The translations under genes were made by a program, and so were the position numbers. From positions 1 to 31,574 of the IMG/VR virus record IMGVR_UViG_3300036985_002314: DNA of 31,574 nucleotides; one strand, given 5' to 3'. This DNA comes from a virus. The notes below the pieces were generated by a model. The model did not search any database. It saw nothing but the letters and a program-made list of their open reading frames with translations, and had not been told where the DNA came from. Shown in pieces: positions 19,471 through 28,753 of this stretch. The first letter of the stretch is position 1; each line of letters starts with the position of its first letter.

Positions 19471-19904
19471 TGGCTCACATTAAGTTAACGTTACAAGAAA
19501 TTTATAAACTTGATTCAGAACTTAATGGTTTTGTAAATCCATCAACAGGTGAAATTTTATCACTTGGTTTATTGAATGAAAAATTAAGTTTACCTACTAA
19601 ATATTGGTTAACTGATTTAACTAAAAAAACATTATCTGAAAAATTAGTTATTAATCAATTAAAAGAAGATTTAATTGCAAAATATGGTACTAAAGATAAA
19701 GATAATATTTTTGAAATTGAGGTATGGACTGATGAAACTAAAACAGAATTTAATCCATCATATATACAATATCAACAAGAATTTAACACTTTATTACAAG
19801 AAGTAATAGAAATTGAATATCATGAATTTAAATTAGATGATTTTAAAAATATTGAAACATCAGATAATTACACCATATTTTATAAATTAATTCAAGTAGA
19901 TTAA
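19470..19904 (+). CDS. Unknown acidic helical protein
   Basis: A 144-residue product, probably translationally coupled to the membrane protein through the TAATG overlap. It reads as mostly helical and charged: LTLQEIYKLDSELNG, a GLLNEKLSLPTKYWLTDL helix, LIAKYG, then IEYHEFKLDDFKNIE and a final YTIFYKLIQVD strand. The short TGEILSLG turn separates two N-terminal helices. I have a sense of similar small phage proteins but cannot name a family. It is the last gene before a strong terminator and the second fibre gene. An assembly factor is one guess. Confidence 0.65.
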   Translation: MAHIKLTLQEIYKLDSELNGFVNPSTGEILSLGLLNEKLSLPTKYWLTDLTKKTLSEKLVINQLKEDLIAKYGTKDKDNIFEIEVWTDETKTEFNPSYIQYQQEFNTLLQEVIEIEYHEFKLDDFKNIETSDNYTIFYKLIQVD

Positions 19905-19934
19905 GTTATAATTTAATTATTATGTGATATTTAT

Positions 19935-19958
19935 AAACCGCTAGTAGTAGCGGTTTTT
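19935..19958 (+). terminator. Intrinsic terminator before the second fibre gene
   Basis: A perfect 9-bp stem AAACCGCTA / TAGCGGTTT (19935-19943 with 19948-19956) with loop GTAG runs into TTTTTCTCTT. A partial promoter-like motif (GATATTTATAAA, 19926-19937) overlaps the 5' side of the stem, so the region may be used twice. Confidence 0.88.
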
Positions 19959-19970
19959 CTCTTATTTTTC

Positions 19971-19986
19971 CATATTTATAATAAAA
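19971..19986 (+). promoter_or_regulatory. Late-promoter-like motif for the second fibre gene
   Basis: CATATTTATAATAAAA is a full copy, with TATAAT at 19977-19982, 11 bases before the ATG at 19994. Placed directly after a terminator, it marks the start of a new transcription unit. Confidence 0.6.
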
Positions 19987-19993
19987 TTATTAA

Positions 19994-22900
19994 ATGGCAT
20001 TAACATTAGGCATTTCAGGTATATCTACTGGACAACCAGTAGAAGCATCCCAAATAACTCAATCTATTGACGCTTTAACAGGTGCGGTAGCTTATGATAT
20101 AACAATAAGTGGTTCATTAACTGTTACAGGATCATTAGGTATAAATGGTACATTAAACGCAACATCTTCTAATGCAGTTTCAGCTTCATATGCTTTAACT
20201 GCATCTTACGCTTTAAATGGCGGTGGAGGAAGCGGAACATCTGGTATTTCAGGTTTAAGTGGTCTTTCAGGTATAAGTGGCCTTTCAGGTTTAAGTGGTG
20301 CTGGTACTTCAGGTTTGTCAGGTACATCAGGTCTTTCAGGTTTAGGTGGTGCGGGTACTTCAGGCTTATCAGGAACTTCAGGTTTAAGTGGTCTTTCAGG
20401 AGCTACAGGTACAGGTACAAGTGGATTAAGTGGTACATCAGGTTTATCCGGTCAAAGTGGTACAAACGGTAACTCAGGTTTATCAGGCACATCAGGATTA
20501 AGTGGCCAATCAGGTCAATCAGGTATAAGTGGTCAAAGTGGTATTGATGGAAATGGTCAATCAGGTATTTCAGGTACAAGTGGTTTATCAGGTTTATCAG
20601 GTGCTACAGGTACTGGTACAAGTGGTTTATCAGGTACAAGTGGTCTTTCAGGACTAAGTGGTACAAATGGTAATAACGGTGACTCAGGTATTTCAGGTTT
20701 AAGTGGTCTTTCAGGACTAAGCGGCCAAAGTGGTACTAATGGAAGTGGTACATCAGGTATAAGTGGAACTTCAGGTTTATCAGGTCAAAATGGTACTAAT
20801 GGAGATTCAGGCTTGTCTGGTACTTCAGGTTTATCTGGTTTAAGTGGTACATCAGGTACTAATGGTAACTCAGGATTATCAGGTACATCAGGTATAAGTG
20901 GTCAATCAGGTATAAGTGGTATTAATGGTAACGGTCAGTCAGGAGCGTCAGGTTTTAGTGGTACATCAGGTTTATCAGGTACATCAGGTCTTTCAGGCTT
21001 AAGTGGACAATCCGGTACAAATGGTACTTCAGGTTTAAGTGGAACTTTAGGTTTAAGTGGTTTATCAGGTCAAAGTGGTACAAATGGTGATTCAGGTTTA
21101 TCAGGTACATCTGGTTTAAGTGGTCTCTCAGGAGCTACAGGAACTGGTACAAGTGGATTAAGTGGTACAAGTGGTCTTTCAGGCTTATCAGGTACAAGTG
21201 GTACAAACGGAAACTCAGGATTAAGTGGCACTTCAGGTTTATCAGGCCAAAGTGGTACAAATGGTAATAACGGTGACTCTGGACTTTCAGGTACAAGTGG
21301 TTTATCAGGTTTAAATGGAACTTCAGGTCTATCAGGAACATCAGGTATTTCAGGCACAAGTGGTCTTTCAGGACTTTCAGGTACAAGTGGAGATTCAGGT
21401 CTTTCAGGTACTTCAGGCCTATCAGGTTTAAGTGGTACATCAGGTATTTCAGGTACATCAGGTATAAGTGGTATTAATGGTGATGGTCAATCAGGAGCAA
21501 GTGGTTTAAGTGGTACTTCAGGTTTAAGCGGTTTATCAGGAACTTCAGGTTTAAGCGGTACTTTAGGTTTATCAGGTATAAGTGGTCAAAGCGGTCAAAA
21601 TGGTACAAACGGAAACTCAGGTCTTTCTGGTACAAGCGGTTTATCTGGTCTTTCAGGAACTTCAGGAATATCAGGAATATCAGGATTAAGCGGTACTTTA
21701 GGTTTATCAGGTATTTCAGGTACATCAGGTATTAATGGTAACTCAGGTCTCTCAGGAACATCTGGTTTGTCAGGCTTAAGTGGTACATTAGGCTTAAGTG
21801 GTCTTTCAGGACAATCAGGAACAAATGGTAACTCTGGTTTATCAGGTACAAGTGGCTTAAGCGGCACATCAGGCTTAAGTGGTATTTCAGGTACAAGTGG
21901 TCAATCAGGAATAAATGGTAACTCAGGTCTCTCAGGTACATCAGGTTTATCAGGATTAAGTGGTACATCAGGCTTAAGTGGTATTTCAGGTACAAGTGGT
22001 CAAAATGGTACAAACGGAGACTCAGGTCTTTCAGGTACATCAGGTTTATCAGGTTTAAGTGGTACATTAGGTCTTTCAGGTATAAGTGGTCAAAGCGGTC
22101 AAAATGGTACAAACGGAGACTCAGGTTTATCAGGAACAAGTGGCTTATCAGGTACATCAGGTTTAAGCGGTACTTTAGGTTTATCAGGTATTTCAGGTAC
22201 ATCAGGTACTAATGGTAACTCAGGTCTCTCAGGAACATCTGGTTTGTCAGGCTTAAGTGGTACAAGTGGCCAATCAGGCATAAACGGTAACTCAGGACTT
22301 TCAGGTACATCAGGATTAAGCGGTTTATCTGGTTTAAGTGGTACAAGTGGTCTTTCAGGCTTATCAGGAACATCAGGTCAATCAGGAATAAATGGTAACT
22401 CAGGTCTCTCAGGTACATCAGGTTTATCAGGATTAAGTGGTACATCAGGCTTAAGTGGTCTTTCAGGTACAAGTGGCCAATCAGGACTTTCAGGTACATC
22501 AGGACAATCAGGAACAAATGGTGACTCAGGTATTTCAGGCACAAGTGGTCAATCAGGTTTAAGTGGTACAAGCGGTCAATCAGGACTTTCAGGAATATCA
22601 GGTCAATCAGGTTTATCAGGAACATCAGGTCAATCAGGACTTTCAGGAACATCAGGCCAATCTGGTTTAAGTGGCACAAGTGGCACCTCAGGTATTTCAG
22701 GTACAAGTGGCCTTTCAGGTACATCAGGTCAATCAGGTTTAAGTGGTACAAGTGGTCAATCAGGACTTTCAGGAACTTCAGGTCAATCAGGACTTTCAGG
22801 TACATCAGGACAATCAGGAACAAACGGTGATTCAGGTCTTTCTGGTACAAGCGGTTTATCAGGATTAAGTGGTACATTAGGCTTAAGTGGTATTTCAGGT

Positions 22901-24796
22901 ACAAGTGGTCAAAATGGTACAAACGGAGATTCAGGTCTCTCAGGAACATCAGGTTTATCAGGATTAAGTGGTACCTCAGGTATTTCAGGTACAAGCGGCC
23001 AATCAGGACTTTCAGGAACATCAGGTCAATCAGGACTTTCAGGTGCAAGTGGATTAAGTGGTACTTCAGGTATTTCAGGTACAAGTGGTCAATCAGGACT
23101 TTCAGGAACATCAGGTCAATCAGGACTTTCAGGAACTTCAGGCCAATCAGGACTTTCAGGAACTTCAGGCCAATCAGGACTTTCAGGAACTTCAGGCCAA
23201 TCAGGACTTTCAGGAACATCAGGTCAATCAGGACTTTCAGGAACATCAGGTCAATCAGGACTTTCAGGAACATCAGGTTTATCAGGATTAAGTGGTACAA
23301 GTGGCGACTCAGGACTTTCAGGTACAAGTGGTCAATCAGGTTTAAGTGGCACAAGTGGCCAATCAGGTTTATCAGGAACTTCAGGCCAATCAGGAATTTC
23401 AGGTACATTAGGACAATCAGGTATAGATGGTACATCAGGATTAAGTGGTGAATCAGGTTTTTCAGGCATAGAGGGTACATCAGGTTTAAGTGGCGAAAGT
23501 GGCTTATCAGGTGAATCTGGTCTTTCAGGTATAGATGGTACATCAGGAATTTCAGGAACTTCAGGTATATCAGGTCGTTCAGGCTTATCAGGTCTTTCAG
23601 GAACTTCAGGTATTTCAGGCTTAAGTGGCACATCAGGTATCTCAGGTATATCAGGTACATCAGCAGCAACAGCAATTTCATCAGGCAATGTAAATAATTA
23701 TGTAGTAACAGCTACAGGAAATTCAGGAACTCCATTTCAAGGAGAATCTAATTTAACATTTGATGGTTCTAAATTAAATGTTACTGGAAACATAACAAGT
23801 AGTGGAGATATACAAGTTAATGGTATGACAGTAGGTAATGGACCTACTTCTGTAGATTCTAATACTGCTGTAGGTAGCCAAGCGTTACAAGCGCAAACAG
23901 GAGGAATTGCAAATACTGCTATAGGAGGAAATGCAATGTATCTTTCATCAGGTGGTTCAGATAATACAGCATTAGGATTTGCTGCAGGACAAGATATAGA
24001 AGGTAATGGTAATACAGCTTTAGGTAGAGCAACTTTATCTGCAACTAATTTAGCAGGAAGTTACAATATAGGAATTGGATATTTTGCCGGGTTGGCAGTC
24101 ACTGCAGGAAGTGGTAACATATTAATAGGCTCAGGTTCAGGTAGACTTATAACTAATGGTAGTGATAATGTTATTATAGGTGGACATCCAGGTTCTGCTT
24201 CTTTAACTAAAGTTGTAGCTTTAACTGATGCTTCAGGTAGTGTTATTTTATGGGGTACAGGAAGTAAAGTAACTATAGGAGCAGCAGCTACACCAAACGC
24301 TACATTAGATGTTAGAGGTGATACAGTGATTACAGGTTCATTAGTAGTAACAGGAAGCCAAACAATTACAGGTTCATTAACAGTAACAGGAAATATTACA
24401 AATATTTTAGGAATGGGATTTGTAAGTTGTAGCTTATTAGTAAGTGGTTCATCAACAGTTCAAAGAGCATTTTCAGCTTCATTTAAAGATGTAGATGGTA
24501 CATCAATACCACGAGCTCAATCAATACATTGGTGGACAAGTGGTACAGAAACTGGATCAGCATCAACACCAACAGCTGGAGCAGGACCTGTTACATACTT
24601 AGTAGTTTCAGGTAGTAATATTGTACCTATATCAAATTCAGGTTCAATTAATCATGCTGTAACAGACAATAATGGTAATTTTGCTGTACGTTTAACAGGA
24701 GCATCAGGTGGAACAACTCAAACTATTTGGTTTAATACAGAAGTACAAGGTATAATATACTCAATTAGTACAACAATAACAGCAGGAGCAGCATAA
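19994..24796 (+). CDS. Second giant Gly-X-Ser repeat fibre
   Basis: This 1600-residue protein is a paralogue of the first fibre in its repeats and one island. Residues 1-80 form a beta-rich base ([14 protein letters not shown], then [17 protein letters not shown]), a pattern common at the start of phage fibre stems. Residues 81-1223 are Gly-X-Y with Y mostly Ser and no Pro. The head (1224-1600) starts with a segment nearly the same as in fibre 1, then has YadA-like repeats at about 1290-1400 ([33 protein letters not shown]), a stem with repeated GSLTVTG-type motifs, and a last ~110 residues resembling an Ig-like sandwich ([28 protein letters not shown]). There is no S74 domain. It is probably a second trimeric fibre; receptor specificity cannot be judged. 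Confidence 0.85.
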   Translation: MALTLGISGISTGQPVEASQITQSIDALTGAVAYDITISGSLTVTGSLGINGTLNATSSNAVSASYALTASYALNGGGGSGTSGISGLSGLSGISGLSGLSGAGTSGLSGTSGLSGLGGAGTSGLSGTSGLSGLSGATGTGTSGLSGTSGLSGQSGTNGNSGLSGTSGLSGQSGQSGISGQSGIDGNGQSGISGTSGLSGLSGATGTGTSGLSGTSGLSGLSGTNGNNGDSGISGLSGLSGLSGQSGTNGSGTSGISGTSGLSGQNGTNGDSGLSGTSGLSGLSGTSGTNGNSGLSGTSGISGQSGISGINGNGQSGASGFSGTSGLSGTSGLSGLSGQSGTNGTSGLSGTLGLSGLSGQSGTNGDSGLSGTSGLSGLSGATGTGTSGLSGTSGLSGLSGTSGTNGNSGLSGTSGLSGQSGTNGNNGDSGLSGTSGLSGLNGTSGLSGTSGISGTSGLSGLSGTSGDSGLSGTSGLSGLSGTSGISGTSGISGINGDGQSGASGLSGTSGLSGLSGTSGLSGTLGLSGISGQSGQNGTNGNSGLSGTSGLSGLSGTSGISGISGLSGTLGLSGISGTSGINGNSGLSGTSGLSGLSGTLGLSGLSGQSGTNGNSGLSGTSGLSGTSGLSGISGTSGQSGINGNSGLSGTSGLSGLSGTSGLSGISGTSGQNGTNGDSGLSGTSGLSGLSGTLGLSGISGQSGQNGTNGDSGLSGTSGLSGTSGLSGTLGLSGISGTSGTNGNSGLSGTSGLSGLSGTSGQSGINGNSGLSGTSGLSGLSGLSGTSGLSGLSGTSGQSGINGNSGLSGTSGLSGLSGTSGLSGLSGTSGQSGLSGTSGQSGTNGDSGISGTSGQSGLSGTSGQSGLSGISGQSGLSGTSGQSGLSGTSGQSGLSGTSGTSGISGTSGLSGTSGQSGLSGTSGQSGLSGTSGQSGLSGTSGQSGTNGDSGLSGTSGLSGLSGTLGLSGISGTSGQNGTNGDSGLSGTSGLSGLSGTSGISGTSGQSGLSGTSGQSGLSGASGLSGTSGISGTSGQSGLSGTSGQSGLSGTSGQSGLSGTSGQSGLSGTSGQSGLSGTSGQSGLSGTSGQSGLSGTSGLSGLSGTSGDSGLSGTSGQSGLSGTSGQSGLSGTSGQSGISGTLGQSGIDGTSGLSGESGFSGIEGTSGLSGESGLSGESGLSGIDGTSGISGTSGISGRSGLSGLSGTSGISGLSGTSGISGISGTSAATAISSGNVNNYVVTATGNSGTPFQGESNLTFDGSKLNVTGNITSSGDIQVNGMTVGNGPTSVDSNTAVGSQALQAQTGGIANTAIGGNAMYLSSGGSDNTALGFAAGQDIEGNGNTALGRATLSATNLAGSYNIGIGYFAGLAVTAGSGNILIGSGSGRLITNGSDNVIIGGHPGSASLTKVVALTDASGSVILWGTGSKVTIGAAATPNATLDVRGDTVITGSLVVTGSQTITGSLTVTGNITNILGMGFVSCSLLVSGSSTVQRAFSASFKDVDGTSIPRAQSIHWWTSGTETGSASTPTAGAGPVTYLVVSGSNIVPISNSGSINHAVTDNNGNFAVRLTGASGGTTQTIWFNTEVQGIIYSISTTITAGAA
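20234..23662 (+). repeat. Gly-X-Ser coding repeat block of the second fibre
   Basis: About 1140 residues of 9-base Gly-X-Y units. Phrases change along the block: [10 protein letters not shown] and [10 protein letters not shown] in the first two thirds, then [10 protein letters not shown] in the last third. Phase breaks such as GAGTSG, GTGTSG, GSGTSG and GNGQSG occur mainly in the first part. Confidence 0.95.
23087..23275 (+). repeat. 27-bp tandem repeat, seven copies
   Basis: Seven consecutive 27-base units encode GQSGLSGTS. They differ only at two synonymous positions (GGT/GGC for Gly, ACA/ACT for Thr). This is the most uniform stretch of repeats in the window at the DNA level and points to recent expansion by slippage or unequal recombination. 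Confidence 0.93.
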
Positions 24797-24818
24797 TTAA
24801 AATAATAATATAAAAGTC

Positions 24819-25070
24819 ATGAAAACAGAAAAATTAACAGAACAAGAAATTTTATCAGTGAAAGAAATTCAAAAATTAAGAGCTGAAATAATTGAAAAAT
24901 ATGGATTAATTGAAATGTCAATCCAAGATTTAAAATTACAAAAACAAGAAATAACTGAAGAACTTAAAGAAGTTAAAGTAACAGAAAACAAATTAAGTAA
25001 AGAACTTCAATCAAAATATGGTATAGGAACCATCAATATAGATAGCGGAGAATTCATTGGAACAGAATGA
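24819..25070 (+). CDS. Small coiled-coil protein
   Basis: The 83-residue product is almost all charged helix, with heptad-like spacing of Leu/Ile from residue 10 to 65 (KEIQKLRAEIIEKYG, then LKLQKQEITEELKEV). It ends in a short non-helical tail, KYGIGTINIDSGEFI. Small phage proteins with a coiled coil and a YG.GTIN..sGEF tail are familiar to me next to structural genes, without known function. It starts 22 bases after the second fibre gene and precedes the sheath gene, which has its own promoter motif. A chaperone or scaffold for a fibre or the tail is an inference. Confidence 0.7.
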   Translation: MKTEKLTEQEILSVKEIQKLRAEIIEKYGLIEMSIQDLKLQKQEITEELKEVKVTENKLSKELQSKYGIGTINIDSGEFIGTE

Positions 25071-25085
25071 TTTTAAATCCCTTTA

Positions 25086-25102
25086 ATATATTTATAATAA
25101 AC
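25086..25102 (+). promoter_or_regulatory. Late-promoter-like motif for the sheath gene
   Basis: ATATATTTATAATAAAC is a full copy of the motif. The start codon of the sheath gene is 22 bases further on, at 25125, so the leader is longer here than at 1113 or 15640. Confidence 0.55.
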
Positions 25103-25124
25103 ATTAAACTTATTAACAAATAAC

Positions 25125-27122
25125 ATGGCAGAAACATTAATTTCCCCTGGTGTATTAGCAAGAGAAAACGATTCATCGTTTATCAGACAACAACCAGTTA
25201 ACGTAGGTGCAGCAATTATAGGTCCTACAGTTTTAGGTCCCGTTGAAATTCCAACTGTTGTTACTTCATACAGCGATTACGTAAATAGATTTGGCGCAGG
25301 ATTCCAAAGTGGTAGTGATAATGTATCATTCTTCACTTCAATTGCTGCTTATAATTACTTTAACAATGGTGGTACATCATTATTAGTAGCTAGAGTAGTA
25401 AGTGCAAGTAATACTTGGACATCAGCAACTAGTACAGCAATTTTAAATAATGTAGAAAGTGGAGTATTAGAAACAGGTTCTGCCTTAAGTAATATTTCTA
25501 CTAACTCAACAGCATCAGTTTCAGGTACTACAGGTAGTTTAGCTACAGGTAGTTACATTTATTCTGGTACTTCAGGAGCAGGAGCAGTATTTAGTATTGT
25601 TAAAACTAGTGGCTCAGTAGTTACAAGTATTACAGCTACAACAGCAGGTACAGGATATGCTATTGGTGATACATTTACATTCCAATCAGCTTCAATCGGA
25701 ACTGTTGGTAACGTAGTAGCAACATTAGCAGCCGCTGATATTGTAAATTCAACTATTCCAGCATTTGTTTTAAAAACATTATCTGAAGGTATTATTATGA
25801 ACAGTTCTTCATCAATGGATGTAAGTGGTTCATTAGCTTCAGGTTCAGCAGATAACATTAGATGGCAAATTACAAACGCTGATACAGCGTCAGGAACATT
25901 TAGTTTATTAATTCGTCAAGGTAATGATAATGCAAATAATTTAATTGTATTAGAAACTTGGACAGGATTATCTTTAGATCCATTTGCTGCTAATTATGTA
26001 GCTAAAGTACTTGGAGATCAAGATCAAAACTATAATGCTACAAATAATCAAATTGAAGTATCTGGTTCTTACTTTAACGCTTCACGTTATGTAAGAGTTT
26101 CAGCAGTGAATACTCCAACTCCATATTATTTTACTAATACAGGAGTAGCTAAACCACAATACACATCATCAATCCCCGTTAATGCAAGTGGTTCATTTAC
26201 AGGTGGTGTAGGACAAGTAGCAGGTGGAGCTAATTTTTATGAAACTATTGATGCTTCAGATACACAAGGTTTAGTAGGTTCAGATTATGATAATATGATC
26301 GACTTATTATCAAACCAAGATGAATACAAATTTAACATTTTATTCGCTCCAGGATTATATAACTCAGGATATACATCACAATGTACATCAATGATTAATA
26401 ATACTCAAACAAGAGGAGATAGTTTATTTGTATTAGACTTAGTACCTTATAATACTACTATTTCAACAGTAACATCTCAAGCAAATTCAAGAAATACTTC
26501 ATACGCTGCTTCATACTGGCCTTGGGTTCAAATGATTGATCCTGCAACAGGAAAGAACGTTTGGGTTCCAGCATCAACAGTAATGGCAGGTGTGTTCGCA
26601 TTTAATGATACAGTAGCTGAGCCTTGGTTTGCACCAGCTGGTATTAACAGAGGTGGATTACAAGTAATTAGAGCAGAACAAAAATTACCTCAATCTTCAA
26701 GAGATACTTTATATACAAACAAAGTAAATCCTATCGCTACATTCCCTGGAACAGGCACAGTAGTATATGGTCAGAAAACATTACAAACTCAAGCTTCAGC
26801 TTTAGATAGAGTAAATGTTAGAAGATTGTTAATTGCTCTTAAGAACTACATTTCACAAATTGCTAATACATTAGTATTTGAACAAAATACAATTGCTACA
26901 AGAAATGTATTCTTATCACAAGTAAATCCATACTTAGAATCAGTTCAACAAAAACAAGGTTTATACGCGTTTAGAGTAATTATGAATGAAACAAATAATA
27001 CAGCAGACGTAATTGATAGAAATGAGTTAATCGGACAAATTTATATCCAACCTACAAGAACAGCTGAATTTATTTACTTAGATTTCAACATCTTACCTAC
27101 AGGAGCAACATTCCCAGCGTAA
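25125..27122 (+). CDS. Contractile tail sheath protein, gp18-like
   Basis: The 665-residue protein is a contractile-tail sheath subunit, the shell around the tail tube that shortens at infection. The N-terminus has SPGVLARENDSSF, then GAAIIGPTVLGP and YSDYVNRFG..., the classic opening of the family, followed by YNYFNNGGTSLLVARVV. Residues about 130-230 look like an inserted variable beta domain. The conserved C-terminal part carries FVLDLVPY, ASYWPWVQMIDP, VMAGVFAFNDT, and the helix LDRVNVRRLLIALKNYI from about residue 560, ending in EFIYLDFNILP. Length is close to T4 gp18 (659). The tube gene follows after about 50 bases with its own promoter motif, as usual for sheath-tube pairs. Confidence 0.95.
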   Translation: MAETLISPGVLARENDSSFIRQQPVNVGAAIIGPTVLGPVEIPTVVTSYSDYVNRFGAGFQSGSDNVSFFTSIAAYNYFNNGGTSLLVARVVSASNTWTSATSTAILNNVESGVLETGSALSNISTNSTASVSGTTGSLATGSYIYSGTSGAGAVFSIVKTSGSVVTSITATTAGTGYAIGDTFTFQSASIGTVGNVVATLAAADIVNSTIPAFVLKTLSEGIIMNSSSSMDVSGSLASGSADNIRWQITNADTASGTFSLLIRQGNDNANNLIVLETWTGLSLDPFAANYVAKVLGDQDQNYNATNNQIEVSGSYFNASRYVRVSAVNTPTPYYFTNTGVAKPQYTSSIPVNASGSFTGGVGQVAGGANFYETIDASDTQGLVGSDYDNMIDLLSNQDEYKFNILFAPGLYNSGYTSQCTSMINNTQTRGDSLFVLDLVPYNTTISTVTSQANSRNTSYAASYWPWVQMIDPATGKNVWVPASTVMAGVFAFNDTVAEPWFAPAGINRGGLQVIRAEQKLPQSSRDTLYTNKVNPIATFPGTGTVVYGQKTLQTQASALDRVNVRRLLIALKNYISQIANTLVFEQNTIATRNVFLSQVNPYLESVQQKQGLYAFRVIMNETNNTADVIDRNELIGQIYIQPTRTAEFIYLDFNILPTGATFPA

Positions 27123-27136
27123 GGATTAAATTAAAT

Positions 27137-27151
27137 AATATTTATAATAAA
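27137..27151 (+). promoter_or_regulatory. Late-promoter-like motif for the tube gene
   Basis: AATATTTATAATAAA, a full copy, followed by an A-rich leader of about 23 bases (including a run of seven A) before the ATG at 27175. A separate promoter would allow high expression of the tube subunit. Confidence 0.55.
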
Positions 27152-27174
27152 GAATAAATAACAAAAAAATAAAC

Positions 27175-27663
27175 ATGGCAGTATTAGATCCAAACGAAAT
27201 ATTTTTCACAGCGTTCGAACCGAAACAACAGAACCGTTTCATTTTATACATGGATGGAATTCCAGCGTATATTATTAAAGGAGTAGCAGCAGTGACACTA
27301 CAACAAGATACAGTTACTTTAAATCACATTAACGTTCAACGTTTTGTAAAAGGTAAAAGTAAATGGGGTACTATTCAAATGACATTATTTGATCCAATCA
27401 CTCCTTCAGGAGCTCAGGCAGTAATGGAATGGGTACGTTTACATCACGAATCAGTAACTGGTAGAGATGGTTATAGTGATTTCTATAAGAAAGATTTAAC
27501 ATTAGATGTATTAGGACCAGTAGGTGATATTGTATCAGAATGGATCATTAAAGGTGCTATAATTACAGACGCGAATTTTGGTGATTACAGTTGGGATACA
27601 GAATCAACAGCTCAAAACATCACATTAACTGTACAACCAGATTATTGTATTTTAAATTTCTAA
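27175..27663 (+). CDS. Tail tube protein, gp19-like
   Basis: The 162-residue protein matches the T4 gp19 type of tail tube subunit, which stacks in hexameric rings inside the sheath. Its size is the same as T4 gp19 (163). Visible family features are QQNRFILYMDGIPAYIIKGV near the N-terminus, then KWGTIQMTLFDPI, a helix AVMEWVRLHHESVTGRDGY, and LDVLGPVGDIVSEWIIKGA, followed by a closing strand ITLTVQPDYCIL. A strong terminator comes 31 bases after the stop, ending the sheath-tube unit. Confidence 0.95.
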   Translation: MAVLDPNEIFFTAFEPKQQNRFILYMDGIPAYIIKGVAAVTLQQDTVTLNHINVQRFVKGKSKWGTIQMTLFDPITPSGAQAVMEWVRLHHESVTGRDGYSDFYKKDLTLDVLGPVGDIVSEWIIKGAIITDANFGDYSWDTESTAQNITLTVQPDYCILNF

Positions 27664-27694
27664 AACCCCTCCCCCGAAATACAGGATTAAGATG

Positions 27695-27721
27695 GCTCGC
27701 CTTTTGGCGAGCTTCTTTTTT
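27695..27721 (+). terminator. Intrinsic terminator after the tail tube gene
   Basis: A perfect 7-bp GC-rich stem GCTCGCC / GGCGAGC (27695-27701 with 27706-27712) with a TTTT loop is followed by TTCTTTTTT. Confidence 0.9.
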
Positions 27722-27724
27722 CTT

Positions 27725-27746
27725 CATATATTTATATATATAAACA
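27725..27746 (+). promoter_or_regulatory. Late-promoter-like motif, extended
   Basis: Positions 27725-27746 give the ATATTTATATATATAAAC form also seen at 19157-19176. It lies immediately after the terminator and 22 bases before the ATG at 27769. Confidence 0.5.
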
Positions 27747-27768
27747 TAGTTATAAACAAATCAAATTT

Positions 27769-28512
27769 ATGGAAGAAAACAAATTTAAATTACCTACTGA
27801 AACAGTAGACTTGCCGTCAAAAGGATTACTATATCCCTCAAATAGCCCATTATCAAGCGGTAAAATTGAAATGAAATATATGACGGCGAAAGAAGAAGAT
27901 ATTTTAACTAACGCGGCTTATATCAAACAAGGTGTAGTTATTGATAAATTATTAAAATCTCTTATAGTTTCCCCTATCAATTATAATGATTTATTAGTTG
28001 GAGATAAAAATGCTATAATGATAGCAGCTCGTATTTTATCATATGGAGCATCATATGAATTTGAGTATGATGGAGTTAATCAAAGTGTAGATTTAAGTAT
28101 TTTAGATCCAAAACCATTACATCCAGACTACGAAAAAGCTAATTCAAATGATTTTCAATTTACATTACCTAATTCAGGAAATGTTGTGACTTTTAGATTA
28201 TTAAGTCATGGTGATGAAGCAAAAATTGAAGAAGAAATTAAAGGACTTAAAAAAATTAATAAAGAATCTACTAGTGAAGTAACAGTACGTTTATCTCATA
28301 TTGTAACTTCGATTAATAGTTCATCAGATAAAAAAGAAATTAGAGATTTTGTAAATAATTATTTCTTAGCTAAAGATGCTAGAGCTTTTCGTGCGTATTA
28401 TAATGAAATATCACCTGATATAGACATGAGTGTTACTTTAGTTAATTCTGATGGCGTAGAGGAGGACGTTAACCTACCAGTAGGGATTAACTTTTTTTGG
28501 CCTGACGCCTAG
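27769..28512 (+). CDS. gp26-like protein, tail assembly chaperone (short frame product)
   Basis: The 247-residue product resembles T4-family gp26 proteins: TVDLPSKGLLYP, then KMKYMTAKEEDILTN-type sequence (here EMKYMTAKEEDILTN), GVVIDKLLKSLI, and a GDKNAIMIAARILSYG helix. In T4-like phages this family is annotated as a baseplate hub or hub-assembly protein. Its place between tube and tape measure genes is that of tail assembly chaperones (lambda G/GT type), which hold the tape measure before the tube polymerises. The frame ends GINFFWPDA at TAG 28510-28512. The Phe codons lie in a run of seven T, where a +1 shift opens a further 84 residues. I judge that both a 247- and a 327-residue product are made, but this is inference. 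Confidence 0.8.
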   Translation: MEENKFKLPTETVDLPSKGLLYPSNSPLSSGKIEMKYMTAKEEDILTNAAYIKQGVVIDKLLKSLIVSPINYNDLLVGDKNAIMIAARILSYGASYEFEYDGVNQSVDLSILDPKPLHPDYEKANSNDFQFTLPNSGNVVTFRLLSHGDEAKIEEEIKGLKKINKESTSEVTVRLSHIVTSINSSSDKKEIRDFVNNYFLAKDARAFRAYYNEISPDIDMSVTLVNSDGVEEDVNLPVGINFFWPDA

Positions 28513-28753
28513 TGATAGACTTAATTTATTCTCTACAATACATGAAATTGTATTTCACGGCAATGGAGGATATGATTGGCATACTGTATATAATATGCCT
28601 ATATGGTTAAGAAAATTTACTTATAATAAACTTAAAGATCATTATTCTCCTAAAAAAGATGATGTAGTTGATGAATCAATCAAAAATATGAAAAAGGCAC
28701 CTAAAATGCCAATACCTCAACCAACATATAGTACAAGGGCATCTAAAAAATAG
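28484..28753 (+). CDS. gp51-like extension in the +1 frame, no start codon of its own
   Basis: This frame is open from 28484 (after TAG 28481-28483) to TAG 28751-28753. From GGC 28499 it encodes 84 residues: GLTPSDRLNLFSTIHEIVFHG, continuing with a NGGYDWHTVYNMPIWLRKF-type core, then a Lys/Pro-rich tail. The HEI.FHG.GGY....VYNMP.WLR pattern recalls the gp51-like protein that follows gp26 in many T4-like phages. There is no ATG, GTG or TTG before the conserved part; the first ATG (28595) lies inside VYNMP and would cut it in half. So the sequence is most likely reached by a ribosomal +1 (or -2) shift from the gp26-like frame. A missing or extra T in the sequence is the alternative. Confidence 0.7.
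   Translation, partial: GLTFFGLTPSDRLNLFSTIHEIVFHGNGGYDWHTVYNMPIWLRKFTYNKLKDHYSPKKDDVVDESIKNMKKAPKMPIPQPTYSTRASKK
28492..28498 (+). promoter_or_regulatory. Putative programmed frameshift site, seven T
   Basis: The zero frame reads AAC TTT TTT TGG CCT GAC GCC TAG. A Phe tRNA on the second TTT (28495-28497) can re-pair on TTT at 28496-28498 after a +1 slip, or on 28493-28495 after a -2 slip; both lead to GGC 28499 and the gp51-like frame. The only window in which the shift can occur is 28484-28512, set by the stop codons of the two frames. Confidence 0.55.

Noticed and set aside
23058-23291. Plus-strand frame of 77 codons in another phase (Gln/Phe/Val-rich) inside the second fibre
   Set aside because: It is an out-of-phase reading of the seven 27-base units and nothing more.
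4171-24796. Variable fibre genes as targets of a diversity-generating retroelement
   Set aside because: There is no reverse transcriptase gene and no template/variable repeat pair with A-specific differences in the window. Repeat variation is fully explained by tandem coding units.
25559-25858. Minus-strand frame of 99 codons opposite the sheath gene
   Set aside because: It is antisense to a clear sheath gene, has no promoter or family features, and is of a length expected by chance.
28512-28610. GTG at 28512 overlapping the gp26-like stop as the start of the next gene
   Set aside because: That frame ends after about 30 codons and does not contain the gp51-like sequence, which is in another frame.
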